Below are positions 29,524-38,212 of a stretch of DNA of 64,000 bases, piece by piece (the stretch's first letter is position 1; each line of letters starts with the position of its first letter). This stretch comes from Streptococcus parasanguinis. Its GTDB lineage: Bacteria > Bacillota > Bacilli > Lactobacillales > Streptococcaceae. The DNA is taken from assembly GCF_018499505.1 (NCBI RefSeq), contig NZ_JAHDAC010000001.1, positions 124,001 through 188,000 of the forward strand, written 5' to 3'. The notes under the pieces were generated by a model. The model searched no databases. It was not told the DNA's origin and saw only the letters and a program-made list of their open reading frames with translations. Made by a program: the position numbers and the translations under genes.

Positions 29524-30423
29524 ATGACAAAATTATATGGAAGTTTGGAAGCTGGCGGTACAAAATTTGTTTGTGCAGTTGGTGATGAAAACTATAATGT
29601 TGTGGAAAAAGTACAATTTCCAACAACCAAGCCAATTGAGACTATTGATAAGTGTATTGAATTTTTCTCAAAATTTGAGGATCTAGTTGGGCTTGCGATT
29701 GGATCATTTGGACCAATTGATATCGATCCAAATTCAAACACTTATGGTTTCATCACAACGACTCCAAAACCAAATTGGGCCAATGTAGATATCGTTGGGG
29801 CTTTCCGTCGTGCCTTGAATGTACCTATCTATTTCACGACAGATGTGAATAGTTCTGCTTATGGCGAAGTTGTCGCACGCAACAATGCGGGTGGCCACAT
29901 CGAAAACTTGGTTTACTATACAATCGGAACAGGAATCGGAGCTGGTGTCATCCAACGTGGTGAGTTTATCGGGGGAGCTGGACACCCAGAAATGGGGCAC
30001 TACTATGTGGCTCAACACCCAATGGATGTGGAAAAAGAATTCAAGGGTGTTTGTCCTTTCCACAATGGCTGTTTGGAAGGCTTTGCGGCTGGTCCTAGTC
30101 TGGAAGCTCGTACGGGTATTCGTGGGGAAAACATTGAACTCAACAGCAATGTATGGGATATTCAAGCCTACTACATCGCACAAGCAGCAGTGAATGCGAC
30201 AGTTACCTTCCGCCCAGACGTCATTGTCTTTGGAGGAGGAGTCATGGCTCAACAACATATGTTAGATCGTGTTCGCACGAAATTTACTGCCCTCTTAAAC
30301 GGTTACCTCCCTGTACCTGATGTGAGAGATTATATTGTGACACCTGCAGTTGCTGGCAATGGTTCAGCGACCTTGGGGAACTTTGTCCTTGCAAAAGAAG
30401 TGAGCGAGAAGCTTAAAAAATAA
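29524..30423 (+). CDS. scrK: Fructokinase (ROK family)
   Basis: 299 aa, ROK sugar kinase that phosphorylates the fructose released by ScrB to fructose-6-P. The N-terminal ATP loop is SLEAGGTKFVCAVG (about 4-17), the sugar-binding region is GAGHPEMGHYYVAQHP (about 150-165), and the zinc motif CPFHNGCLEGFAAGPSLEARTG is at about 178-199. An extended -10 (TGCTATAAT, to 29485) gives it its own promoter. It lies outside the scrA transcript but within the sucrose regulon. Confidence 0.94.
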   Translation: MTKLYGSLEAGGTKFVCAVGDENYNVVEKVQFPTTKPIETIDKCIEFFSKFEDLVGLAIGSFGPIDIDPNSNTYGFITTTPKPNWANVDIVGAFRRALNVPIYFTTDVNSSAYGEVVARNNAGGHIENLVYYTIGTGIGAGVIQRGEFIGGAGHPEMGHYYVAQHPMDVEKEFKGVCPFHNGCLEGFAAGPSLEARTGIRGENIELNSNVWDIQAYYIAQAAVNATVTFRPDVIVFGGGVMAQQHMLDRVRTKFTALLNGYLPVPDVRDYIVTPAVAGNGSATLGNFVLAKEVSEKLKK

Positions 30424-30461
30424 GAAGCAATTGTCTCTGAGAGGTTAGAAACAAGAGCGAG

Positions 30462-30635
30462 GAGGCTGGGACAAAAGTCTTAGCCTCTCAATTATTTTTG
30501 GATTGTCGAGCAAGACGCAGTGGTTGAGTGGGCTCTAATACGCTGATTTCATCAGCTTTTACAGCCCTACTCAACTGTGCGGAGGTGGGACGACGAAATC
30601 GAATTCTAACGAATTACTGATTTCTGTCCCACTCT
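30462..30635 (+). repeat. Intergenic repeat B, copy 1
   Basis: 174-bp element beginning GAGGCTGGGACAAAAG and ending in CTGTCCCACTC, near-inverted ends. It folds into three hairpins: a terminator-like stem at the left end (GAGGCTGGGAC with GTCTTAGCCTC), a central stem GTTGAGT..GGGCT with AGCCC..ACTCAAC, and a right stem GTGGGAC..GTCCCAC. Copies in opposite orientation lie at 35462-35634 and 40148-40320, with only a handful of differences between copies. Confidence 0.88.
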
Positions 30636-30670
30636 CTTCTTTCGTCTATCTATCAAGAAGTGAGGAAGGA

Positions 30671-31081
30671 ATGAAAAAGAATATTGTAAAGGATGTCTTA
30701 TTCTTGGGTCAAAAGTCAGAAGAAGCGACACCTGAGGATCGCACCTTGGCTTTGGATTTGCAGGACACCTTAAATGCTCATCTCCTTGAGTGTGTCGGTT
30801 TAGCGGCTAATATGATTGGGGTGAAAAAACGGGCGATTATCATCCGAATGGGAAGTGAGAATCTGGTCCTGTTTAATCTGGTTCTCCTTGAAAAGAAAAA
30901 GCCTTACCAAACAGAGGAAGGATGCTTGTCCTTGGTGGGGAGTCGGCCGACCACTCGTTATGAGGAGATTTCAGTGGCTTATCGAGATGTGAATTGGAAA
31001 GCAAAAACGATTCGTTTGTCAGGTTTTCCAGCCCAGATCTGTCAGCATGAAATGGATCATCTAGAAGGCATTATTATCTAA
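30671..31081 (+). CDS. Peptide deformylase-like protein (short form)
   Basis: 136 aa, shorter than the roughly 200-aa main streptococcal deformylase. Motif 2 EEGCLSL (about 79-85) and motif 3 QHEMDHLEG (about 127-135) keep the metal-binding Cys and two His plus the catalytic Glu. Motif 1 reads CVGLAANMIG (about 38-47): the Gln normally following AA-x, which stabilises the transition state, is Met. Related short paralogues share this form as I recall. It may deformylate a subset of nascent proteins or act on other substrates. It stands alone between repeat B and a terminator. Confidence 0.82.
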   Translation: MKKNIVKDVLFLGQKSEEATPEDRTLALDLQDTLNAHLLECVGLAANMIGVKKRAIIIRMGSENLVLFNLVLLEKKKPYQTEEGCLSLVGSRPTTRYEEISVAYRDVNWKAKTIRLSGFPAQICQHEMDHLEGIII

Positions 31082-31090
31082 AAGTCATTA

Positions 31091-31116
31091 ATGGAGTCTA
31101 TTCGACTCCATTTTTT
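31091..31116 (+). terminator. Terminator of the deformylase-like gene
   Basis: ATGGAGTC and GACTCCAT pair across a 5-nt loop, followed by TTTTT. Confidence 0.85.
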
Positions 31117-31202
31117 AGTTCCTATGGAAACTTTTTTCTTGACAGGGATCTTTTTTGTGCTAAAATAGTTCTCATAGTAACTTTAAAGTTCTTATGAGAA
31201 CT
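31117..31202 (+). promoter_or_regulatory. Promoter and three-site operator of the MarR-ABC operon
   Basis: The promoter is TTGACA (31139-31144), a 16-nt spacer and TAAAAT (31161-31166) with an upstream TGC. Three related 16-bp palindromes surround it: AGTTCCTATGGAAACT (31117-31132), AGTTCTCATAGTAACT (31167-31182) and AGTTCTTATGAGAACT (31187-31202). The last two together form a 36-bp near-perfect palindrome between -10 and the ribosome site. The centres are 50 and 20 bp apart, on one face of the helix. Confidence 0.8.
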
Positions 31203-31216
31203 ATTTGGAGGAAATG

Positions 31217-31663
31217 ATGGACAAACCTTTACAAGAATTAAAAAAAATTGGCCATCTCATTCACCTCATGGTGGAAAGAGAGGCTAAGAAGCGTGGGTTT
31301 GAATTTAGCGCAGGACCACAAGGTCAGGTATTGAGATTCTTATCTCATCGTGAAAAGGAGGGAAAAGTGACCTTAATTCGGGATGTTGAACAGGAACTTC
31401 ATATCACAAAATCCGTGACCAGTAATCTGATCAAGCGGATGGAGAAGAATGGCTTTATTTATTTAGAGGCTAGTCCGACCGATAAACGGGCCAAGTATGT
31501 CTACCTAACAGACAGTGTGAAAGCCAATTTGAATGACATGAAGCAATTCTTTGAAGAGGTAGAACGGAGTCTAGTAGCGGGTGTATCAGAAGAAGAATTG
31601 GCTACCTTTTTCAAGGTTATGCAGCAATTTTATGAGAATATGAAAAAAAGGAGCGAGGAATGA
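31217..31663 (+). CDS. MarR-family transcriptional regulator
   Basis: 148 aa from the ATG at 31217, placed 5 nt after GGAGG; earlier in-frame TTG (31205) and ATG (31214) codons are too close to the ribosome site. The winged helix spans about residues 35-100: LIRDVEQELHITKSVTSNLIKRMEKNGFI is the recognition region and ASPTDKRAKYVYLT the wing. It overlaps the first ABC gene by 4 nt and is headed by a palindrome array it probably binds. It most likely represses its own operon until a toxic compound releases it. Confidence 0.9.
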   Translation: MDKPLQELKKIGHLIHLMVEREAKKRGFEFSAGPQGQVLRFLSHREKEGKVTLIRDVEQELHITKSVTSNLIKRMEKNGFIYLEASPTDKRAKYVYLTDSVKANLNDMKQFFEEVERSLVAGVSEEELATFFKVMQQFYENMKKRSEE

Positions 31664-33462
31664 TCAATATATTTCGGCGCTTAACCGCCAAAGAATGGGG
31701 CATGATCGCCCTTAGTACGGTCTTTATCTGTCTGGCAGTTTGGATGGATTTAAAGACTCCTGAATACTTATCCGATATCACGACCCTCTTAGCCAAGGAT
31801 GGGACCAAGGTTTCGGATATCATGGAGCCAGGGAGTAAGATGTTGCTCTTCTCTTTTGGGAGTTTTTTGATGGCAGTTCTTGTGGGATTTTTGGCTTCAC
31901 GAGTCGCTGCCAGCTTTACGACGCGACTTCGAGGAGAGATTTTTCACCAGGTGATGGATTACTCTGATGCCGAGATCAAGAAATTCTCCGTACCCTCTCT
32001 CTTAACTCGGACAACCAATGATTTGACCCAGTTACAAATCATGATTGTCATGGGGATGCAGGTCGTGACGCGTGGGCCTATTATGGCGATTTGGGCTTTG
32101 ACCAAGATTTGGGGGAAGAGCAGTGCCTGGACAACGTCTGTTGGGATTGCGGTCTTGATGGTCTTGATTCTGCTATCTGTTCTGGTTCTGATTGCCTTTC
32201 CGCGCCAGCAAAAGGTTCAAGGTTTGACCGATGCCTTGAATGCGACGACACGGGAGAGTTTGACTGGGGTGCGGGTCGTTCGTGCTTACAATGCGGAAGC
32301 TTATCAAAATGAAAAATTCCAGGCTGAAAACAAGGGCTTAACCCGTCTAAATCTCTTTGTTTACCGCTTGATGTCTTTAATGAACCCGGTTATGACAGTG
32401 GTTTCAAGTGGCTTGACCCTGGCTATCTACTGGATTGGGGCGCACTTGATCAATGATATCGCCATGCCAACAAATCCTACAAAGCTTGCCGTGAGTTCTG
32501 CCTTAGCGGATCGGACCAAGGTCTTCTCCGATATGATTACTTTCTCTTCTTACGCCATGCAGGTTGTCGTTGGCTTTATGATGATGGTGGCCATCTTGAT
32601 TATTCTTCCTCGTGCCTTGGTATCCGCAAAACGGATTAATCAGGTCTTGGCTCTAGAGCCGTCTGTTGATTTTCCATCTGAGTCCAAGACTGAGTCTGGA
32701 GAAAAAGGAAGTGTAGAATTTCAAGATGTTTCCTTCCGATATGGACGGACTTCTCGTGCGGTGATTGAGCATGTGACCTTTTCAGCTCAGAAGGGACAAA
32801 CCGTTGCCTTCATTGGATCAACCGGCTCTGGTAAATCCACTTTGGTCAATTTAATTCCACGTTTTTACGATGCGACAGAAGGAAAGATCTTAGTGGATGG
32901 GGTGAATGTCAAGGATTATAGCCACCAAGAATTGAACAATAAAGTCGGCTACATTCCCCAAAAAGCAGTGCTCTTTAGCGGCACGATTCGCTCCAATATG
33001 GAATTTGGAGAAAGTGGTCAAGGAAAATTAGAGGATGAAGCCATCTGGAAAGCTCTTGAATTGGCCCAAGCCAAAGAGTTTGTTGCCACAAAAGAGAAGG
33101 GCTTGGATACAGAAGTAGCGCAAGGAGGAAGCAACTTCTCTGGAGGACAACGTCAACGTTTGGCCATTGCGCGTGCCCTTGCACGTAAGCCCGAGATCCT
33201 CATCTTTGATGATTCCTTCTCAGCCCTGGATTACAAAACGGATCGGATCCTGCGCCAAGCCCTGAAAGAAGAGCTGGCAGATACGACCAAATTGATCGTT
33301 GCCCAACGGATTTCGACCATTATGGATGCGGATTTGATTTTGGTCTTGGATCAAGGGAAGGTCGTCGGTCAAGGCACCCACAAAGAATTGCTTGCGACCA
33401 ATGAAGTCTATCAAGAAATTGCCTATTCACAATTGTCTAAGGAGGAGTTGGAACATGCATAA
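31660..33462 (+). CDS. ABC exporter half-transporter, subunit 1 of a heterodimer
   Basis: 600 aa: six-helix membrane domain (about 1-330), then an ATPase domain. Walker A is GSTGSGKST (about 386-394), the signature is FSGGQRQRLAIARAL (canonical) and Walker B is ILIFDDSFSALD, with Asp where the catalytic Glu should be. The H-loop reads IVAQRIS, with Gln for His. These changes mark the degenerate catalytic half of heterodimeric multidrug exporters such as LmrCD, BmrCD and TM287/288. The next gene supplies the missing residues. The substrate is unknown; drug or peptide efflux is likely given the MarR control. Confidence 0.92.
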   Translation: MINIFRRLTAKEWGMIALSTVFICLAVWMDLKTPEYLSDITTLLAKDGTKVSDIMEPGSKMLLFSFGSFLMAVLVGFLASRVAASFTTRLRGEIFHQVMDYSDAEIKKFSVPSLLTRTTNDLTQLQIMIVMGMQVVTRGPIMAIWALTKIWGKSSAWTTSVGIAVLMVLILLSVLVLIAFPRQQKVQGLTDALNATTRESLTGVRVVRAYNAEAYQNEKFQAENKGLTRLNLFVYRLMSLMNPVMTVVSSGLTLAIYWIGAHLINDIAMPTNPTKLAVSSALADRTKVFSDMITFSSYAMQVVVGFMMMVAILIILPRALVSAKRINQVLALEPSVDFPSESKTESGEKGSVEFQDVSFRYGRTSRAVIEHVTFSAQKGQTVAFIGSTGSGKSTLVNLIPRFYDATEGKILVDGVNVKDYSHQELNNKVGYIPQKAVLFSGTIRSNMEFGESGQGKLEDEAIWKALELAQAKEFVATKEKGLDTEVAQGGSNFSGGQRQRLAIARALARKPEILIFDDSFSALDYKTDRILRQALKEELADTTKLIVAQRISTIMDADLILVLDQGKVVGQGTHKELLATNEVYQEIAYSQLSKEELEHA

Positions 33463-35215
33463 AACAAAACAAGAATCGTCCCTTTGGAGACAACTTTCTC
33501 CCTATTTGAAGGGCTTCCACCTATTTTTCCAAGTTGCTATCCTCTTTTCGATCGTATCGAGTATTATCACGGTTATTGGACCGGATAAGTTAAAAGAAAT
33601 CACGGATACCATCACAAAAGGGATGGGAGGAGCCATTGATATTGACAAAATCACTTCGATTGCCCTGACTTTAGCCATCCTTTATGGAGTTGGAGCACTG
33701 GTGTCCTACAGCAGTAGTTTCATTATCTCAACCATGATTCAGCGCTTCGCAGAACGCTTGCGCAATGCCATTGCTGAGAAGATCAATCGTGTACCTCTCC
33801 AATATTTTGATAGCCATGAACAAGGAGATACCTTGTCTCGTGTGACCAATGACGTGGATTTGATGACCCAATCCTTTAACCAAAGTTTGGTTCAAATGGT
33901 CTCCTCTATCGTCTTATTGATTGGATCTATCTTTATGATGTTTAAGACGGACTGGCACTTAGCTGTCACAGCGATTGTATCCGTCTTTGCCGGCTTTGCT
34001 CTTTCCAGTATCATCATGGTCAAGAGTCAGCCTTTGTTTAAACAGCAACAAGATAATCTTGCCAAAGTTTCAGGCTATGTTGAAGAAATCTATAGTGGAC
34101 ATAATGTTGTTATTTCCTACAATGGCCGTCATCAAGCCAAAGATCATTTTGATGCCATCAATCAAGATTTGTATCAAAGCATGTGGAAATCCCAATTCTT
34201 CTCTGGGATTATGATGCCCTTGATGCAGTTTGTAGGGAATTTTGGTTATGTCATGGTCTGTATCGTAGGGGCTGCCCTCACCATTAATGGAGATATTACC
34301 ATTGGGACCATTGTGGCCTTTATGACCTATGTCCGTATCTTTACCCAACCAATTGGTCAAATGGCCCAAGGAATTACCCAATTACAATCAGCTAGTGCTG
34401 CTATGAGGCGTGTCTTTGAATTCTTGGACGAAGAAGAAATGGAAGATGAATCCCAAAAAACACGTCAATTGGAAGCGCCAAAAGGTCACGTCACCTTTGA
34501 GCATGTTCGCTTTGGTTATTCACCAGATAAGACTATTATCCATGACTTTACAGCTGAAGCGAAGCCAGGACAAAAGGTCGCTATTGTTGGTCCAACAGGT
34601 GCTGGTAAGACCACCATGGTCAATCTCTTGATGCGCTTTTACGACATTCAAGCTGGTAAAATTACCATCGATGGTGTGGATACTAAGGCCATGAGTCGCG
34701 AAGAAGTTCATGATGCCTTTTCGATGGTCTTGCAAGATACCTGGCTCTTTGAGGGGACTATTAGGGAAAACCTGGTCTTTAATCAAACCGATATTTCAGA
34801 CGAAGCGGTCGAAGCGGCAACCCGAGCGGTTGGGGTCCATCACTTTATTCGGACCTTGCCGAATGGCTATGATACTGTATTAGATGATTCAGTGACCTTG
34901 TCCGTTGGTCAAAAGCAACTCTTGACCATTGCGCGTGCCCTCTTGAAGGATGCCCCGCTCCTCATCTTGGATGAAGCAACCTCATCTGTCGATACCCGTA
35001 CAGAAGAGTTGATTCAAAAAGCCATGGACAAACTCATGGAAGGCCGAACTTCCTTTGTCATTGCCCATCGCTTGTCCACTATCCGTAATGCGGATCTGAT
35101 TCTCGTGATGAAAGATGGAAATATTATCGAGCAAGGAAACCACCAAGAACTCATGAGCCAAAATGGCTTCTATGCTGATCTCTACAATAGCCAATTCACA
35201 GAAGAAGTGGCGTAA
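33455..35215 (+). CDS. ABC exporter half-transporter, subunit 2 of a heterodimer
   Basis: 586 aa from the ATG at 33455, which overlaps the end of the partner gene by 8 nt and has GGAGGAG. Membrane domain about 1-330; ATPase domain with Walker A GPTGAGKTT (about 382-390), Walker B LLILDEATSSVD with the catalytic Glu, and FVIAHRLST with the H-loop His. Its signature reads LSVGQKQ instead of LSGGQ. Together with subunit 1 it forms one complete ATP site (Walker motifs from here, signature from the partner) and one degenerate site. A second in-frame ATG at 33392 lies inside the upstream gene and is rejected. Confidence 0.92.
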   Translation: MHKTKQESSLWRQLSPYLKGFHLFFQVAILFSIVSSIITVIGPDKLKEITDTITKGMGGAIDIDKITSIALTLAILYGVGALVSYSSSFIISTMIQRFAERLRNAIAEKINRVPLQYFDSHEQGDTLSRVTNDVDLMTQSFNQSLVQMVSSIVLLIGSIFMMFKTDWHLAVTAIVSVFAGFALSSIIMVKSQPLFKQQQDNLAKVSGYVEEIYSGHNVVISYNGRHQAKDHFDAINQDLYQSMWKSQFFSGIMMPLMQFVGNFGYVMVCIVGAALTINGDITIGTIVAFMTYVRIFTQPIGQMAQGITQLQSASAAMRRVFEFLDEEEMEDESQKTRQLEAPKGHVTFEHVRFGYSPDKTIIHDFTAEAKPGQKVAIVGPTGAGKTTMVNLLMRFYDIQAGKITIDGVDTKAMSREEVHDAFSMVLQDTWLFEGTIRENLVFNQTDISDEAVEAATRAVGVHHFIRTLPNGYDTVLDDSVTLSVGQKQLLTIARALLKDAPLLILDEATSSVDTRTEELIQKAMDKLMEGRTSFVIAHRLSTIRNADLILVMKDGNIIEQGNHQELMSQNGFYADLYNSQFTEEVA

Positions 35216-35218
35216 AAA

Positions 35219-35450
35219 TAAGATACAAAGCCCGTAAAATGCACAGTGAAAATAGGAAATTCTAGCAGTGAGCGATGCTCACAAGAGAATTTATCTTTTT
35301 CACACAGCATTTAGGGCGTGTTCAATTCGTGTAACGGCAAGCACAATGGTGCCTTGCCGACACGACTCACTAACTCCTCAGGTGGATGGTATTGATCCAC
35401 CTTCGTCCTGTCGCAATTCGAACAAGATACAAAGGGCGTAACATACAAAG
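35219..35450 (+). repeat. Intergenic repeat C, copy 1 (paired AAGATACAAAG motifs with hairpins)
   Basis: Two same-direction motifs, AAGATACAAAGCCCGTA (35220-35236) and AAGATACAAAGGGCGTA (35424-35440), bracket about 190 bp. Between them are stems GTGAGC/GCTCAC (35268-35282), TCGTGT..CGGCAAG with CTTGCCG..ACACGA (35327-35365) and GGTGGAT/ATCCACC (35381-35401). The first motif begins 4 nt after the ABC stop codon. A related pair lies at 49826-49958. Confidence 0.75.
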
Positions 35451-35461
35451 TGAAAAAATGA

Positions 35462-35634
35462 GAGTGGGACAGAAATCGGTAATTCGTTAGAATTCGATTT
35501 CGTCGTCCCACCTCCGCACAGTTGAGTAGGGCTATAAAAGCTGATGAAATCAGCGTAGTAGAGCCCACTCAACCACTGCGTCTTGCTCGACAATCCAAAA
35601 ACAATTAAGAGGCTAGGACTTTTGTCCCAGCCTC
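35462..35634 (-). repeat. Intergenic repeat B, copy 2
   Basis: Opposite in orientation to the copy at 30462-30635, starting GAGTGGGACAGAAATC and ending GTCCCAGCCTC. It follows repeat C directly. On the plus strand, its right-hand stem GAGGCTAGGAC/GTCCCAGCCTC is followed by ATTTTTTT, so it can also act as a rightward terminator. Confidence 0.88.
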
Positions 35635-35825
35635 ATTTTTTTATCGATAATAGTAATGGAAAAGACGTTTCTTGGAGACAGAAAAATGATAAATCATCAG
35701 ATTTTAGTGCTAAATCATGTAAAAAAGAAGAAAGGAAGGATAAAAAAGAAGCCTGGCTTGACAGGCTTTCTTAGGATCGCGTATACTAGTAGTACAAAAA
35801 TGAGATGATAGACAGGAGTGCCAAC
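35635..35825 (+). promoter_or_regulatory. Promoter of the PAP2 phosphatase gene
   Basis: TTGACA (35758-35763), an 18-nt spacer and TATACT (35782-35787). The stem GCCTG/CAGGC (35751-35765) overlaps the -35 box. No gene is seen in 35635-35750. Confidence 0.65.
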
Positions 35826-36341
35826 ATGAAGCCCAATCTTCAAGATTATCCGAAATTTTATCGTTGGCTAACCCTGCCTTTTACGAGAAAGCCACATCGT
35901 GTGCAGGTCCTTCAAAGGACGAATCGAATCTTGACGTTCGCCATGCCAGGCATCTACGGCCTGGTCTTTTGTTGGCTGTTTTTAAAGAAAACTTCAATGG
36001 GAGAAATCTGGCCTTTTATCTGGATCCCTGCTTCGGGTTTTGTCTTGTTTAGCCTCTTTCGTCATTGGGTCAATGTTCCGAGACCTTATGAAAAATGGGG
36101 GATTCAACCCTTATTAGAAAAGAATTCATCTGGTCATTCCTTTCCTAGCCGACATGTATTTTCGGCCACCATTATCTCCATGTGTGTCTGTCAGTTGTCG
36201 CTTTCTCTAGGAATGTGCTCGATGCTCCTATCGCTTCTATTAGCCCTTGTCCGAGTTATTGGAGGGGTTCATTATCCCAAGGATGTTCTCGTCGCTTGGG
36301 GTCTGGGACTCGTTTGGGGAGGACTCTTTTTGCTGGTTTGA
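35826..36341 (+). CDS. PAP2-family membrane phosphatase
   Basis: 171 aa from the ATG at 35826 (site AGGAG); an upstream in-frame start at 35805 lacks one. Membrane protein with the three PAP2 motifs: RHWVNVPRP (motif 1, Arg in place of the usual first Lys), SSGHSFPSRH (motif 2, catalytic His) and RVIGGVHYPKDV (motif 3, nucleophile-assisting His and Asp). Such enzymes remove phosphate from lipid phosphates, including undecaprenyl pyrophosphate. The substrate is not evident, and the protein is a little shorter than BacA-type/UppP-like PAP2 members. It has its own promoter. Confidence 0.85.
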   Translation: MKPNLQDYPKFYRWLTLPFTRKPHRVQVLQRTNRILTFAMPGIYGLVFCWLFLKKTSMGEIWPFIWIPASGFVLFSLFRHWVNVPRPYEKWGIQPLLEKNSSGHSFPSRHVFSATIISMCVCQLSLSLGMCSMLLSLLLALVRVIGGVHYPKDVLVAWGLGLVWGGLFLLV

Positions 36342-36424
36342 ATGAACAAATTGCTGAAAATTGACCTTTGTCTAAGAGCGAGGGATAGTGTATACTGGAA
36401 AGTAGACTTAGAATAGGAGAGAAG

Positions 36425-37051
36425 ATGAAGTACAGAAAAGCTGAAAAAGCAGATCTGGATCAGGTGGTTCGAGTAGCTAGTACAGCCTTTGAGGACTATC
36501 TATTTTTAAAAGTCATCAAGGATTTGGTTCGGGATCCCAAGCAATACCCTGCCTTTGTTGAGGCAATGATGCGCATCCTGGTAAAGGTTTTTCTCAAGCA
36601 CCATATTTGCCTTGTGGCAGAAAAAAACGATGAAATTTATGCGGTAGCCTTGTTGCAAAAGGGACCGATTCCTTTTCGGGCCTATCTCTTAAATGGGGGA
36701 TTTGGTTTGCTCAAGTTTATTTCCTTGAAAAATATGTTGGCCTACTTTAAATTTATGGAGGACACAGATAAGGAATTGGAGCAAAATGTAGACTTTGATT
36801 GGTATTTGATGCTTCTCGCAGTCGCCCCTAAACACCAACGGCAGGGCTATGGCAGTCGCTTTATGACAGAAGGAATTGAGCCTTTCTTGGAAGAGATCGA
36901 AGGGGAAAAACTAGCCTTTTATACCAATACCAAGGGAAATGTCTATTTTTACACGAAAAATGGCTACAAGGAAGTCTATTCAAGTGAGATTAACTTTAAC
37001 CAAGTAGAGATGGGGAGTTGGTATTTCTTGAAAGAACTAAAAAAACACTAA
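36425..37051 (+). CDS. GNAT-family acetyltransferase
   Basis: 208 aa. A GNAT domain with the acetyl-CoA loop in LAVAPKHQRQGYGSRFMTEGIEPFL (about 137-161) and the later FYTNTKGNVYFYTKNGYKEV (about 170-189), where the final Tyr/Gly pattern is typical. Residues 55-120 form a larger insertion than in minimal GNATs. The substrate is unknown. A TATACT -10 at 36391-36396 lies just upstream. It converges with queG across a shared terminator. Confidence 0.85.
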   Translation: MKYRKAEKADLDQVVRVASTAFEDYLFLKVIKDLVRDPKQYPAFVEAMMRILVKVFLKHHICLVAEKNDEIYAVALLQKGPIPFRAYLLNGGFGLLKFISLKNMLAYFKFMEDTDKELEQNVDFDWYLMLLAVAPKHQRQGYGSRFMTEGIEPFLEEIEGEKLAFYTNTKGNVYFYTKNGYKEVYSSEINFNQVEMGSWYFLKELKKH

Positions 37052-37073
37052 GGTTACAACCTTAGTGTTTTTT
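37041..37073. terminator. Bidirectional terminator between GNAT gene and queG
   Basis: AACACTAAGGT and ACCTTAGTGTT pair across a TACA loop with A-rich and T-rich flanks. It overlaps the last codons of the GNAT gene and abuts the queG stop. Confidence 0.9.
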
Positions 37074-38212
37074 CATTGTAGCTGTGAATCTGCTTGGATA
37101 CCGAATTTTTCAAAGAAAGCAGTTCGTTCTTCTATGATAGCATCGGTCGGATGTTTGATATTCCGTAAGAGCTCAACAAGGTCCGGAGTCACTTCACGTA
37201 GCAGTTGCCCTAAAGACCAGATAGCCGTTGCAATATGAATCTGATTTTGTGAAGTTTCGATGATGTTCAGGAGCTTAGGGATGGCCGAGCGGTCATTGGC
37301 ATTGGCTAATGCAATGATGGCATTGCGCTGGAGGATATTCTTGCCTCGCCAACTTCCAGCAACGTTCCCGAATTTTTCCTTAAATTGTCCGTTGGACAGC
37401 TCGATAAAAGGAATCAACTCTGGATGAGCCAGATCAGGATCGATTTCTGTTGCCAAGGGATTATCTAGCCCTTTGTTATAAGGGCAACTAATCTGACAAA
37501 TATCACATCCATAGATGACCGTTTTAATTTTCTTGCGAAATTCTAGGTCCATCATGCCCTTGTCTTGGGTTTGGAAGGACAAACAGCGTTTGGCATTCAT
37601 AGAGCCATCCCCGATTAAACAGGAGGTTGGACAAGCATCCAAACAACGTCGACAGTCTCCACAACCATAGTCGACTGGCTGATCTGGTTCGATTTCGAGG
37701 TTGGTAATCAATTCCCCCAGAAACATGTAAGAACCGTATTCTTTTGAAATGACCAAGCCATTTTTCCCGATAAAGCCAATCCCTGCTCGTTGGGCGACGG
37801 CCGTATCTACCAGTGCTCCAGTATCGACCATGCCCTTGTATTCAAAATCCTGCGTCATTTCTTCAATCCCAGCAGCTAAGCGGTTGAGCTTGTCTTGAAG
37901 GACATAATGGTAGTCTAATCCCCAGCTGTTGGGCGTGAATTTTCCTCTTTTATAGGCTGTTTTTTGAGGTTGCTGCTTGAGTTTGTGGGGGTAGGCGACA
38001 GCGATTGAGATGATGGTCTTAGCGGAGGAGAGACTTAATTTGGGTTGGATACGCTCTTCAATATTCTTATGCTCGAATCCAGAATTCCGTCCTTCCTCAA
38101 CGGCCAAGCGGAGCGATTTTTCCAAATAAGCGAAGTCATCAGCGGTTGTAAAGCCAATTTTTGAAATCCCAATAGAATGCGCCAGTTGGATAATGTTTTC
38201 TTTTAGTGTCAT
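37073..38212 (-). CDS. queG: Epoxyqueuosine reductase
   Basis: 379 aa from the ATG at 38212, the usual length; the reading frame extends 49 codons further upstream but that part looks non-coding. QueG is a cobalamin-dependent iron-sulphur enzyme making queuosine in tRNA from epoxyqueuosine. Two [4Fe-4S] motifs are visible: CGDCRRCLDACPTSCL (about 181-196) and CDICQISCPYNKG (about 237-249). C-terminal HEAT-like repeats (NAIIALANANDRSAIPKLL, IATAIWSLGQLL) finish the protein. A TATAAT box at 38225-38220 sits so close to this ATG that the transcript may be nearly leaderless. Confidence 0.92.
   Translation of the reverse strand: MTLKENIIQLAHSIGISKIGFTTADDFAYLEKSLRLAVEEGRNSGFEHKNIEERIQPKLSLSSAKTIISIAVAYPHKLKQQPQKTAYKRGKFTPNSWGLDYHYVLQDKLNRLAAGIEEMTQDFEYKGMVDTGALVDTAVAQRAGIGFIGKNGLVISKEYGSYMFLGELITNLEIEPDQPVDYGCGDCRRCLDACPTSCLIGDGSMNAKRCLSFQTQDKGMMDLEFRKKIKTVIYGCDICQISCPYNKGLDNPLATEIDPDLAHPELIPFIELSNGQFKEKFGNVAGSWRGKNILQRNAIIALANANDRSAIPKLLNIIETSQNQIHIATAIWSLGQLLREVTPDLVELLRNIKHPTDAIIEERTAFFEKFGIQADSQLQ

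Noticed and set aside
31660-35215. ABC pair considered as a bacteriocin exporter
   Set aside because: No N-terminal peptidase domain and no double-glycine peptide gene nearby.
35378-35593. 71-aa minus-strand frame (and a similar one at 40127-40387)
   Set aside because: Both run through repeat B and share sequence only because the repeat does; such frames are often misannotated as hypothetical proteins.
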